64,000 nt of DNA from contig SCHM01000006.1 of assembly GCA_004123355.1 (NCBI GenBank), forward strand, positions 62,001 through 126,000, read 5' to 3'. This document shows, piece after piece, positions 25,781 to 36,699 of the stretch (the first letter of the stretch is position 1; each line of letters starts with the position of its first letter). This DNA comes from Amphirosellinia nigrospora. Its lineage: Eukaryota > Ascomycota > Sordariomycetes > Xylariales > Xylariaceae. Under the pieces are notes generated by a model, which was not told where the DNA came from, searched no databases, and was given only the letters and a program-made list of their open reading frames with translations. The position numbers were made by a program, and so were the translations under genes.

Positions 25781-27839
25781 GTTGAATTTGATGTTGAGAA
25801 TCGGTATCTGAGTGTGTGAATTTGCAGTCTTCTGTATGCTCGAGGTCCAGGAGCAGACGGAGCTCGTGGACGGTAAACTCTTTTATAGGCATTATAGGGT
25901 GTTCTGACGTCGTGCCTTCTGAATGTGAGCTGGTAGTTGTGGGACGCGTCCAACAATTGTGATTACACTACTGCAAGTAGAACCCAAAGTCAAAGTTACA
26001 CGTATATGATTTTCAGTAAAAAAGGGCTCCCACTTTGCCTTCTTAAGCAGCACTTCTCCATCTAAAGACCGAATATCACGGCACCGAGCGTCATAAAGTG
26101 GCCCGCACACATTATCTCCGAGGCCTCGGTCATATCCGAGCCCGGAACATAACGGTACCGTCTTCACAGAGATAATTGCAACAACGTGTATCGACAAAAG
26201 ACCATTGTAAACACACATGACTCATGGTGGTCAGCGAAGAATAGTATTAATCGATGATTAATATCTGATTCTCGCTACGATAACGCCGGTCGAGTCACTT
26301 CCCGTGATTGGGTTGCGGGACGGAGTGCAGCAGCATAGCGCTTCATTCCCGATTCTTACGGCCGAGCAAATCCGAGCTCCAGGCATCCATATTATTATCT
26401 GATCTTACGATTAGATTGATTAGATGGGGTTCGTACCTTGTCATTATGTTGCTATGTTCTATCTACCCTTGACATGTTCTTTCATTGAATCCTATATTAG
26501 CTCTGTCACTTAATAAGCAGTATGTGCTGTTCCGATTGGGCGGCCATATACACTAGATAGAGCTAGTAGATGGTCATTTCACATTGTGTTGCTTCATATA
26601 GAGCTGATCGAGGGTTGACGATGACGCGTCCCTTCACCATCACCTTTTAGCTAACCGTGTGATAGAGTCGTAAATGCTTTCTCCCAAGTTTCCCTCCAAA
26701 TAACGATATTCTCTGCTTGTCTGCTTACCATTCTCATCTTTTCCTCGCGATAAGGCATGAAAAGCAAACCCACGAACGCTATCAACAGCCGAGTCCTGAC
26801 TCGTACGGAACCGACAATTATGTGCGCTGGCACACTGTTGATGCTGGGTATGCCTGAGGTCAGAAGACCAATACTAGAGGTGTGACAGCTTTCCAAGTCG
26901 CCCACACCTCCGGAGGCTGTCCTATGAAGGGCGCAAGTACCCGTGAGTTGGCTGTCAAGCTACGAGCCGAGAGGTGTACAAGCTTCAAGAGCCAGGTTTT
27001 GTTAGTGGCAGTCGATATTTGTGTCAGTTACGGCGTAACAGTCGTGGCGCCCTTTGTTCCATACCTCATTGGACAGATCGTTAGACAGACGGAAGTCAAG
27101 TACCCCCACTAGATTGGGAGGCTTTGCTACGTAGTTCTCGCTTGCTGTCAACTCGCTCGAATATGTCGCAAGTTCGTTTGCTTGAGAAGCCAGGTTAAGA
27201 GTTCAACAGTTCATCACTAGGCTGCTTTTATAGGGATTCGTCTTGGCCCGCAGTTGAGAAGGTCAGCCATCCCCATGTTCAGACTCGAGGATTGAAGATG
27301 GAACATCCCGTTCTAATCTGAACGTTGAGATCCTGACTGTCATTTTTTTAATTAAGCTTTCTGAGTATACTTCAGGGTTGGACCGATAGATAGAAGCTGA
27401 AGACTTTTCACTATTGATGAATACCTTGTATCCTTTGTAGCACTTCTATCGGTTCGGAATTCGTTCGATGGTCATGGCTATTGCCTGTTTGCTTATATCG
27501 GATTTTGGCAGCTGTAGGGTTTCAATGACACGCTATGGCATCAATATGAACGCCAAATTTTGGTGAAGAGTGAAAGAGTAGATTTCTCCAGCCACGATAC
27601 TCCCAGGTCAATCACTAAGTGCCCCTGCAGGTACGCATTGTCCCGCCAACTGAAACCAGGGGAATACAATAGTTGCAGTACGCCAAAGGAGGATATATTG
27701 GAAGTCTGTATACCGCCGCTACAAGATCCGAAAGACGTCAGGAACTCCTCTATTAGTTTAGACAATATGTCATATCGTTTCTGTCTATTTAGACTCGGAA
27801 GTATGTCTTGTAGTACTGATCAAAGTGACGTGAGAGTTC
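25781..27839. other. Two-kilobase region without a supported gene
   Basis: Reading frames of 60-108 codons exist on both strands, for example minus 25892-26218 and minus 26651-26905. They overlap each other, lack family motifs and show no convincing intron structure. The minus frame at 26651-26905 has a hydrophobic stretch (RLLIAFVGLLFMPY) and could be a gene remnant, but that is weak. No repeats or RNA genes were recognised. Confidence 0.5.
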
Positions 27840-29278
27840 TTAAGTAGAGACTTTCACGTCTCTAGTTCTTCCAAGTCCTTCTCTTGCATAATAATCCATG
27901 GGGTAGACACCGCTCTCGGACCAGTCCTGCCTCTCATTCAAAGCCACGAGCGCTTCGTAGGGCGTAAGGAGCGGTCGTGGAAACGCGTAGCCCCAGTCAA
28001 TGCTTAGTCTCGGACAGGCTACCTGGACCCAGCATTCCACATCGCTCATCATGGCGAGCTTGCCCGGGAATATCTCACTGAGAAGCAGATTTACCCAGGG
28101 AATGCCCATTGACTTCAGTTTCTCCTCAATCAACGTCATGGTGTGCGGATTGCCTTGGCGACCAAGTGATCCAAGAATCAACCCCACTTTTTCGCCCCTT
28201 TCGCCGTCTGAATGGCGTCCTTTCGTAGGGTCCGCATTTCCTCATGGCCATATGTCTCTCTAGTTAACTTTCGAGAGTATGGGTCATACCTATACGCTGG
28301 TATTTTTGGGTTATGGATCATGATGCTTTCAAGATGGAACCGGCCATCTCCTAGATAGAGGATAAGATCGACGTTTTCTGTGTCCGGTAGACGTGGCGAG
28401 GTGCATCCCAGAATCTCGCCCTTTGAGAGCGGCGCTATTTGTGGAATCAACACCCTGAAGCCGGCCTTTTCGAGTGCAGAACGAGCACCGTGGATAGTTG
28501 CATTAAACTGTATCGTGCCCACTATTGCAATAGTCTTCGGCGCAGCGAAATTGCGCTCCATAGTCGCCAGGAGATGCGCCGTATCAATGCTAATGTCGAC
28601 GAAGACATAAAGCACCTTAATCTTGGTGACATCAACTGGTATAAGGCAACTATGCGCATAGTGAACTAAGAGATCGCATCCCAGGGCCCGTGCGGTATAG
28701 TCATCGATGCAACATGCTCCATAGGTGACATCTCCCATAATCAGAGTCTCAATACCAGGACAGAATTGGGTGAGAATGTCGGATATTGTGGTGGCGAACA
28801 AAAGAAGACCCTCGGGCATTTGCAGCGCGACTCTCATTGCGCCAGACGACCGTATTCTATGAATCGTCTTTGGGATCTCAAATGAATAATTCGCCGGCAG
28901 CAAAGCAATTGCCTCCTTCAATTCGGGATCATTTAGAATCTCAAGGGGCACCTGGTTTAGTAACCTGGGCGGCCGCCTTGCTTGCGAAACTAAGGCTTAG
29001 TTAGTTATCACATCTCTCGGATAAAGAAAAAAAAGGAACAAAATAAAGGGAGATGCAAGAAAAGAAAAGAGGGGATAAAAACCCCGATCCGTACCTTGAA
29101 TCGCACCGCCATCTGCATCTCCATCTGCCTGTTCCGCTCCCGCGTTTCTCGCTGCTGTCCGCCGCCCAACAAATCTCTTTCTGGGCTGCTTGACAGCGGG
29201 TTGAGGCGGGGGCGGGGCATGAGCCTCCTCGATATCTGCGGCGATCCCTAAATCAGCTTGCGCACGATCTTCCTCCAT
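27840..29278 (-). CDS. DPH1: Diphthamide synthase subunit Dph1, one frameshift
   Basis: Subunit of the radical-SAM-type Dph1-Dph2 enzyme that transfers 3-amino-3-carboxypropyl from SAM to a histidine of eEF2, the first step of diphthamide synthesis in the cytosol. Exon 1 is 29095-29278 and exon 2 is 27840-28989. The 105-bp intron (donor GTACGG, branch ACTAAC, acceptor CCTTAG) keeps phase. Family blocks are clear: [39 protein letters not shown] with its FeS cysteine, [10 protein letters not shown] with the second, and [13 protein letters not shown] with the third. At 28182-28185 (CCCC on plus, GGGG in sense) the frame breaks between AKKWG and [12 protein letters not shown]. One G is missing, and no intron can explain it. 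The full product would be about 445 aa. It diverges from the small gene at 29911. Confidence 0.93.
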
Positions 29279-29910
29279 GACGGTGTGCTACGTAGTGGAA
29301 ATCCGGACTGCCAAATTTAATGAGGTGGCTTCAAACGGCATGCGTAAGGGAAACAGGCAGAAAATGCGATAATGTTCTACACTGTGGGTGGCTAGAGTTG
29401 GAACTTAAAATCAAGAGACCCGCAGTAGCAATATATTTTGTTAGTCGAATATCCTTGTCCAAATATTCATATTAACGACGATTAATCTTTAATTGAAGGG
29501 TTCAAGGTAGGTACCTAATCTTCGATACCTCATCTACCATGCTTCGATGTCAATTCATACAACCAATTTAAGATGCAGAATCTTGGTAACAGGGAGGCAA
29601 AGAATATAAATTTAGGAAGAATAGTGTAGAGTAGGTCACTAGAACTCACTTAGGGCATCAACAATTAGATGTAATTCATAAACAACGGTATTGCTTACAA
29701 GGCCCTCAAAGACATCAAGGCTTACTTAACGAACCCATTGTAAGAGATACAATGCCCATCATATATAAATATTCAGTGTAGAATAGTCATTATTTATCAT
29801 TAGCTCACATCCAAGTTATTGCTTCGATCAAGTGCTCTTATCCCGCTCTACTGCGCCATCTTCTCAATAGGTACCCAGAGCTGGCCTATTTCTTACTTCG
29901 ATTCGGCAAA
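29279..29910. promoter_or_regulatory. Divergent intergenic region between DPH1 and a small gene
   Basis: 632 bp separating two divergent starts, so it must carry both promoters. A GTAGGTACCTA motif sits at about 29,507. No other element was recognised. Confidence 0.4.
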
Positions 29911-30300
29911 ATGTGCACCTGCAAGGCGTACACGTATCGATCGTGCCGATATTCCCACTCAACATTCGTTTCGGTAAGCACGTGTCTAGCCGCCCGTCTG
30001 AAACTCAGAGCTAAATGTCAACAACGCATAGTTAACGGCCACCCAGACGTAGTGCGCGCATGGCCGACAATTGATGGAATCTGCGAACTTTGTCACCCCG
30101 TCGAGGCTAGTGCAGAGGAGGAAGTGAAGAGAAGAGCAGAAAATATCAGAAAGGAGGAAGAGAAAATAGCCCAGAAAAAACAGAAAGAGAGGGAGAGCAA
30201 AGCGAATAAGTCCTCTTTTCCTACTGTCACTCAACCCCCCTTTTGGAAATCTCCGAATTACCAGATGAGACGACACTTCATCTTAGCTAACTTAAAATGA
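29911..30300 (+). CDS. Small Cys-containing protein with charged coiled segment
   Basis: A 129-aa single-exon reading frame. The N-terminal part has paired cysteines (MCTCKAYTYRSCRYSH) and a later GICELCHP that could form a small metal-binding or knuckle-like unit. Residues of about 68-96 are highly charged (EEEVKRRAENIRKEEEKIAQKKQKERE), a likely helix or coiled coil. Small proteins of this layout are frequent in Sordariomycetes and mostly uncharacterised, so no function is proposed. A GGTAAGC inside the frame could be a donor, but no intron is needed. It is divergent from DPH1 and followed by the palindrome-rich element. Confidence 0.55.
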   Translation: MCTCKAYTYRSCRYSHSTFVSVSTCLAARLKLRAKCQQRIVNGHPDVVRAWPTIDGICELCHPVEASAEEEVKRRAENIRKEEEKIAQKKQKERESKANKSSFPTVTQPPFWKSPNYQMRRHFILANLK

Positions 30301-30464
30301 TATAGCACCGAAAAGAATATGATGTAATCACTCGTTGTAGGCTAACTATTTGATTACAAACATGCATAGGCGTTTTCGTAGGATAATTGTTCTTTCGCTT
30401 CCAACACATCGCTACCTATGAATAAACAGCTTCCAGTAGGGCTATACTAATTAGCTGTTTGTAG

Positions 30465-31130
30465 TAGGGTAGAAATAACCGTAAATATTCCGCTCAAAAT
30501 AATAAGCGGTAAATTTACCGTTCAATTAAACGAGCGGTTCATTTTTGGAACGTTTGGTACGTAAGCCGCTCGTTCAATTGAGCCGTAAATTTGCGGCTCC
30601 GTACGGGAAGCGCGCCAAATATTTAGAACGCGCCAAAAATTAGAACGCTCCAAACCAGTGCTCTATATAGCACTATGTACCTGCCTTCAATTGCTTCAAC
30701 CAGCCTTTATATTTTTATTTAATAGCAACTATAGCATATTCGTAGTTTCGTAGCGTAGTAGTAAATCGTAGTGCTCGTAATCAAACCGTAGTTTTTATAA
30801 TCCAACCGTAGTAATTTAAGTAGTAAATTGAACCGTAGGTTATATACGATTTAAAATATTTAGAACTTAGAATAGGACTTTAAGTATATAGTTTTTTTTC
30901 TTTTTTAGCAAGGGGGTACGGAGCGGTAAATTTACCGCTCCTAATCTCGCACGCGCTAAAAATCCAAACGCTCCAGTCAAATAAACGGTAAATTTGCGGC
31001 TCGTACGGTTTGGAGCGCTCCGTTTGACGAAACGGTACAAATACGGGAGCCGGGTCTATTCCCTAAATTATATGGGACGTGCCATACTAGGAGGGAGCGG
31101 TAAATTTGCCGTATATTTGCCGCTACCTAC
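30465..31130. mobile_element. Palindrome-rich, MITE-like non-autonomous element
   Basis: Two clusters (about 30,480-30,660 and 30,905-31,130) of short palindromic motifs flank an AT-rich core. The motif (C)GGTAAATTT(A/G)CCG occurs five times: 30507, 30582 (as CCGTAAATTTGCGG), 30922, 30986 and 31098. GGAGCGGTAAATTTACCGCTCC (30920-30941) is a perfect 22-bp palindrome. TCAATTAAACGAGCGG and its near-perfect reverse complement lie at about 30,522 and 30,573. ACGCTCCAAAC in the left cluster is inverted as GTTTGGAGCG in the right one. The ends, AGTAGGGTAG and CTACCTACTG, are loosely inverted. There is no transposase. No target duplication could be fixed, so the borders are approximate. Confidence 0.5.
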
Positions 31131-31192
31131 TGCAACCCAGCAAAAGACGGTATGGGGCTTTATAATCCAAATTGTGCGCTACCTCAGAGTAT

Positions 31193-32349
31193 TCAATAAA
31201 TCAACTGGTCGTCATAAGCACGTACGCCCTCTAGATATGATTTGACTTGAGACCAGTCCTTGCACACTATAAAACATCGTTAGAACCAAGTGCTGTACCA
31301 AGACAACAAATAGAGGAAAACTTACCATGTTTTGAGTCCCAACCGTCGGATCCGCCGTTATGATCAGGGAAGGTTGTTTCTAAACCTTCCAGTGCCATGT
31401 CGGCATTACACATTATCGCCTGTCGCATATAGTCGAAACAGTGAATCATGTGCCAGTGATGATCATCGGGAATTTCATGACCAGATGTTAATCCTGAATA
31501 TGTTTGCACAATAGCGAACTGGGTGCCGAGTTAACGTCAGCTCAAAGGTCTACTATAGGCGGGAAGGACACATACGAGACAATGCAGTTGGTGGGTTGCG
31601 GATGTGGTGAAAACTGTCTTATCGGGCCACACTGCAACTCTCGGAGTCAGTTATTGTCATTTAGAACAGATTCATGTGAGTTTTGGAAGATTCTGGACAT
31701 TCTCTTATCCCAAAACGGATAGCTGGTGCTCTAATTCGCCAAAACAGAAGAAAATGGCTCCAAGTATTGCTTACTGATAGGTGTTGGCAGGTCGTGATAC
31801 TTTTCGGTGTCGTTCACCCAGACGAACCCCATCCCAACTGAGGGTCGTTAGTAAGTGCAGCATGTTAGCCTCGGCGTCTTGTAACTGAACTTACTGGGCA
31901 TAAGCTGATTCCACTTGTCCAGGGTCTCTTCAGCGAAAAACTCTGCGGTATTATTTGGCGCAAATGACTCGTCTCGAACGAATGTGGTGATTTTGGACGA
32001 GACTGGCGCTTGTTAGTATCGGGTTCCCTCACGAGGTTCTGCTGATTTCTCCTTACATTTTGGGCCGACGCCTGTGAAATCTTGCCCAAATTGCCAAATG
32101 TTGGGGTCTTGCAAAACAGCTGGTGTCCTCCACTGATCTCGAACGAGTAATGCCACAATGATGAGTAGAAGAAGCTGATTTGAATGCCGCGCGAAGTCTA
32201 TCTCGTCTTGTTCGTCGTATCGGGCCGTTGAGTTCCACGTCATGCCACTGCTTCCCGTCACTCATCAATGATGCAACCTCGGTGCTGGACCTCGCATCGG
32301 AGTGATCTTCCATGTGCACACCCTCATATTTCATCTTTTGCGAGTCCAT
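31193..32349 (-). CDS. UstYa-like (DUF3328) oxidase, frameshift before the TM segment
   Basis: UstYa-family proteins are membrane-anchored oxidases, several of which cyclise or oxidise fungal RiPP peptides (ustiloxin, phomopsin, cyclochlorotine). Six exons fit splice rules: 32057-32349, 31895-32002, 31775-31837, 31576-31631, 31326-31518 and 31193-31266. Introns are 54-143 bp with TACTAAC or CTGAC-like branch points. Both signature motifs are present: HQLHC across exon 4 and HMIHCFDYMRQAIMC in exon 5. Also visible are DFTGVGPKF, LMPIGMGFVWV and the terminal DGWDSKHVCKDWSQV. The frame from ATG 32349 (MDSQKMKYEG) breaks near 32,180, just before the membrane segment LLLLIIVALLV. A start at ATG 32243 is in phase with the rest and gives 226 aa. 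The O-methyltransferase is about 5.5 kb away, and no repeat-type peptide precursor was found. Confidence 0.88.
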
Positions 32350-33767
32350 AGTGCTATGAATAAGCAGTGCCAGCTGCCAATAAGTAGAAGGTAAAAAGAA
32401 GAAGAAAAAAGCAAGAAAACAACAACAAATTTTTGGTTAAAACAGTGACCTGTGAAGATCAGGAAACGAATGAGAAAGCGAAATAATTAGAAAGCGCCGC
32501 ACATCGCTCATTCTTTATGGCTCGCACAACGTCCATCGTGTATGTGCTACACAGGCTTGCCTGGGCCCCTATAAAGCCTGGTTCGTAGGCCCAGAGTGAT
32601 GTGATAAAACTGTTGATGTTTCGTCGTGGCGGAGAATCCTGGCCTCAAGTGGGCTTCCCCCAGTCCTTAGCGTGGAAATTCCCTGCTCAGACATAGTCGA
32701 GACATGACAATTGACTACGCTACGTGAAGGCGCGTACTCGAATGATGTCAGATTTAATAGAATAATATAGGAAAATCGTATACAATATGCGCAATATTAC
32801 CAGTTAAATATTTTGTCTTGTAGCAATGCATTCATTATCTGTGTGTTTTGGCATTATAGGCGTCCAAGCTGTAGGCCCAATGACCCTTGCGCAAAGCGAC
32901 AGGGCAATGTGAGACAGGGGCAACTTGAACCGACCCAGGATGCACAGCGCTTCGGGCTTGGGAAAATCATTATGGAAATCATCGCATCTTAGCTATCAAC
33001 ACTAGCGACAAATATAGCAGAACCAACCCGCGCTTCAATTGTACATTGGTGTAAGTGCTCGGCAGTATCCAGGGGTACGTATATATTCGCCCAGCAAGGT
33101 ACATACAGTATAGGTACTTCTGGGTCGGGGCCTGCCCGCACCGAATGCTTCAAGACCTATGTGCCTTATGGTTAGTTAGAGTAAGTAGCCTACATAGGTA
33201 ATTCAGAATCGATTTGGTACGTAGGTAGCTTTTCCGAGGTGGGCATTGAGATGCTCACAAGTTTGGAAAAATTTTCTCTTTGTCGAAATCTTGAAATACT
33301 GAGTGTGTGTTTGCAACAAACACGAAGAAAATGGTTGTTCTTTGAATGACCATGCCTTATTCTACTTGGATTGGATTTTCAGAAGCATATCTACGACTAT
33401 CTTAGATGTATATCGATTGACGTCGTTGTTCGTTTTGTTTCCAGTTTGCAGATGGTCAATGCTTGTTTGCAAGCCGTATTTGCTGCTACATACACACGTC
33501 TTGAGCAAACATCGTGGTCAAGGCTCACAGTGAATGCACTCCAGCTTTAGTAGTTGCACAATATCCTCTCTAGTTCTCTATATATAAAGCATCTATTTTC
33601 CTGGTTCGTCGAGCTCAATACTATGCGACAAAGTTCTCAACGTGCAAGCTCGAGCCCTGCCTTATATATCATCGACTTACGAGCCCCTAGTTCCTATTGT
33701 TCACTTCGATTCTCATTGTTGGCTTTCCGCACAGTCACCACCACTATTTGTTAGTGCGATATCGACG
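32350..33767. other. Intergenic region between divergent UstYa-like and 2EXR genes
   Basis: 1.4 kb serving both divergent promoters. It contains several AGGTAC/GTACCT-type motifs (33,060-33,230). Frames such as 33303-33533 (plus) have Cys residues but no homology or splice support and were not accepted. Confidence 0.4.
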
Positions 33768-35057
33768 ATGAATCAATCATATATGAAACTGGTGTTAGCC
33801 AGCTCGTTTACACTTCCTCACCATCTGCGTGACTCTTATCTGGAACCAGCCGCTCCAGTTAGTCAATACAAAGACACCGAAGTGTGCTTCAAGTATTTTA
33901 CAAAACTCCCACCAGAGATAAGGCTCAGTAAGCAATACTCAAAGCCATTTTCTTCTTGTCTAGGCAGATTTTAGAGCGCAAAGCTTTCAACTTGGGCCAA
34001 GACGGTGTCTAGAATCGTTTGAAGCTTATAACCGCACTCTGAATGGCCGTAACTGACTCCAGGAATTATAGTAATCTGGGAGTTAGCTATCCCAGCTCGT
34101 GTGCTCAATGTATGGAATATCGCCACCGCTCAGGAACACCTCTCCTTCACGCCTCAGTACTCGGTGCCTGCTGTTGCGCATGCCTGTTACGATAGTCGAC
34201 GTCTAGTTCGGCGGACAGGCGGCATTAGTACTTTCGGAACCCCTATGACAGATCCTGGAAAGGATCAGTCGTCAATTTCCTGGTTCGACAGTCACCGCGA
34301 TACTCTCCGTATATATGGCAACAGTGCTGTAGAGTATCTTCCTCAAAGTGTTGAAAACGTCATCTTCTGTCTGCGATCGTTGTTGTATTACACTGGCGGA
34401 GTGGATATGAAGCTCTCCAGGTTGCCCAAGCTAAGACACGCTGGGTTCGAGATCGATTGGCGATTTGTGCCGTCCGAAATATGGCATATCTGGGAATCCT
34501 TGCGAGGTCGTGCGCGGGATGGTAGCATGCTTCTGGATATCGACGACGATGCCGAGGTGCGGATGTTTGCTAAAGTTCTACGGAATCGTTCCAGATGGCA
34601 GTATTCACACTGGTGCAAAGAGATCGGTTACCTCCGGCACGAGAAGTTCCGTCGAAGCCTAACCAGCGAGGGATATGAGTGGAAAGTTATTCGAAAGGAA
34701 TTGGAAGATAAATGGATTGCGGACCATAAAGTGCCTTGCGCGAGAGTTCCAAGATTCAGCCGAGTTCTGTCACTCATCCCATTTCCCGAAGGGCGGTATG
34801 AAGAAGAGAGTAGGTTCTATGGCAAGGACTCATTCATGCTATTCCACATCGCAAACAAGTCGGAGCGAAGATTCCTGCAGTTTGAAGGATGGCAGAGTGT
34901 ACTATCCTTTGAGAGCCGGGTGAAGACAATGCACGGGCTCCTGCCGCGGGATTTTATCGACTTCCAACAACGTAGGGTAAGGGTTACGGAAACCGATGAG
35001 GTGGATGATGTTTCAACGCGGATGCTGTTGTTATTGCAAGAGACCTTTTCGAGTTAG
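33768..35057 (+). CDS. 2EXR-domain protein
   Basis: Predicted 381-aa protein with the fungal 2EXR domain, named for its conserved E-x-R motifs and very common in Pezizomycotina; its function is not established. Exons are 33768-33927 and 34072-35057. The 144-bp intron (donor GTAAGC, acceptor TTATAG) joins FTKLPPEIRL to IIWELAIPARVL, which is the classic start of the domain. Further domain landmarks are VPAVAHACYDSRR and, about 100 residues on, ENVIFCLRSLLYYTGG. The rest is charged and without a recognised domain. The start ATG 33768 was chosen as the last ATG that leaves a short N-terminal extension; an upstream in-frame ATG at 33642 is possible. No frameshift was noticed. Confidence 0.8.
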
Positions 35058-35683
35058 TGTAGTAAAAGATCGAATTGTATAGCGAGAATGAATAGAGGTT
35101 CTGCTTATAAGGCACAGCCGTTCACGAACAGAGCATACCTAGTTACTATTTCTGTACTTCTAACGCGATTATTTGTGACTGCGTCGCTACTTACAGAGAC
35201 ACGAAGCCTATGAGTGGGAGGTTTCGCGAAATTTGGGGAAGTCATATGTGTATCTGTGAGAATATGTCAAGGTCATGGTCACTTGGTGAAAGATTCCTGA
35301 TCCGAGAGACTCGTCGTATTCGCTATCTGCTTTACGTACCAAAAGCCGGCGCGGCCAACACAACATCCAAATTGTATTGAATCCGAAAGACCAGGTTAGA
35401 CAAGAATCGAAGCCGAATACGACAAAAGCTTGGCTGGGGCTACTAACCTAGAACTACAGCTATGATTTGCTGTAGGTTTAATGCTTGAACATTGGACCCC
35501 TTACAACTTACCCTTTTTGCCATCAGTGGGATATGTGGCTAAGCATATCTTCGAACACACCGCGCCTATATAAACAGTGACCCAAGCTGTTCGAGTTGTC
35601 GACTACTCATCCTTAAGCTCTCCTACATCTTGAGCCAGGTTCACTTCTCATATTGATCATAGCTGAGTCCAGGTCTAAGCATC
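35058..35683. other. Intergenic region upstream of the GNAT gene
   Basis: Between two plus-strand genes. A TATATAAA stretch (35,568-35,575) lies about 110 bp before the GNAT start and could act as a TATA box. Nothing else was recognised. Confidence 0.35.
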
Positions 35684-36561
35684 ATGCCTCTAATTGTTCT
35701 TCCCGCGCAGATCTGCGATATCGAAGCGGTATACGATGTCTATTTCAAAGCATTTGAGCACCAACCGGTCTTGCAAATCCTCTTCCCTGGCGGCGTTGAT
35801 CGTAAAGCACATACCGAGGGAACAGCACATCTATGGGAAGCCGACACGAATGGCTATCCTATCAAGTGCGTTGACACGGATACCGGCAAGATTATCGGGA
35901 TGGCCTGCTGGACATCTTCTGGAAACAAGGGGATGAGAGCGCGTGGCCAAAACCTGAAGGAGCTGTGTGGCGTGAGTAACTTTCCGGCCCTTCTATCTGT
36001 GAAAGTTACGACGAAAGCCCTTCTGTTTTGGCGAGCTCACTAGTTTGGGAGCCCCGTACAAGCCTCAAAATGTTATCGGTTGTTCTTAAAAGGGACCCAC
36101 TAACTCATACAAAAGTCAATGGGAAGGATAGGGAGACGGCTGACAAAGTTCTGGTCCCGATTTGGACATGCACGAGAAACTCTTCGGGAAGCACAGACAT
36201 ATCTGTGAGTTGAGCCATGATGGTATGAGAAGTTAAAACTGACGAGTGTTCAGACCTTCCCACGATAGCAGTACATCCCGACCACCAACGACGAGGAATC
36301 GGACGCTTATTGATGCAGTGGGGTATCGATATAGCTGACAACATTGGTTTGCCAGTATATCTTGAATCGACCGGGCCGGGAAACTCGCTGTATCAGGCTA
36401 TGGGGTTTGAACGGCTCACTCATGTACAAATAATCCATAAAGCTGCAGTTACTGGCGGTTCGGAGGATACCGAAATCCCATTAATGGTAAGGATGCCGAG
36501 GAACGCCAAAGAGATGAGTTTCGAGCAATGGGTAGGAAAGGGATACCGGAGATATGAATAG
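35684..36561 (+). CDS. GNAT N-acetyltransferase, two frameshifts
   Basis: A GCN5-related acetyltransferase that moves acetyl from acetyl-CoA to an amine; the substrate is unknown. Three exons: 35684-35971, 36116-36204 and 36254-36561. Introns are 144 and 49 bp. The CoA-binding motif A is in exon 3: AVHPDHQRRGIGRLLMQWG, followed by YLESTGPGNSLYQAMGFERL. The frame is broken twice at the same kind of site. At 35909-35912 and at 36163-36166 the gene reads TGGAC where the protein needs TGG GAC. Restoring one base at each gives DIFWKQGDESAWPKPEGAVW and WDMHEKLFGKHRHIY, and 228 aa in all, with total length divisible by three. This supports two one-base deletions in G runs. A consensus error is more likely than a dead gene. 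Confidence 0.85.
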
Positions 36562-36617
36562 CTAAGCACTAGATGTGGTATTAGTATCCGGCCAGAAGAG
36601 GAATATTAGGAAGACTT

Positions 36618-36695
36618 ATCCCTTGAAAAGGGGCTGCTCTTGTCAGACAAGAGCAGCCTAGGACTATCTCTAATAAGAAAGTCCTGAGTTTTTGA
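36618..36695 (+). other. Cluster of three hairpins downstream of the GNAT gene
   Basis: CCCTT/AAGGG (about 36,621-36,633) is followed by a perfect 13-bp inverted repeat, GGCTGCTCTTGTC, one base, GACAAGAGCAGCC (36,632-36,658). Then comes AGGACT paired with AGTCCT about 15 bases later (36,660-36,685). It could be a 3'-UTR structure or the trace of a small inverted-repeat element. The function is unknown. Confidence 0.5.
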
Positions 36696-36699
36696 ATAC

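Noticed and set aside
24974-36561. A complete RiPP or other secondary-metabolite cluster (OMT, UstYa-like, GNAT)
   Set aside because: No precursor peptide, core enzyme, transporter or regulator was found, and DPH1 and a 2EXR gene interrupt the stretch.
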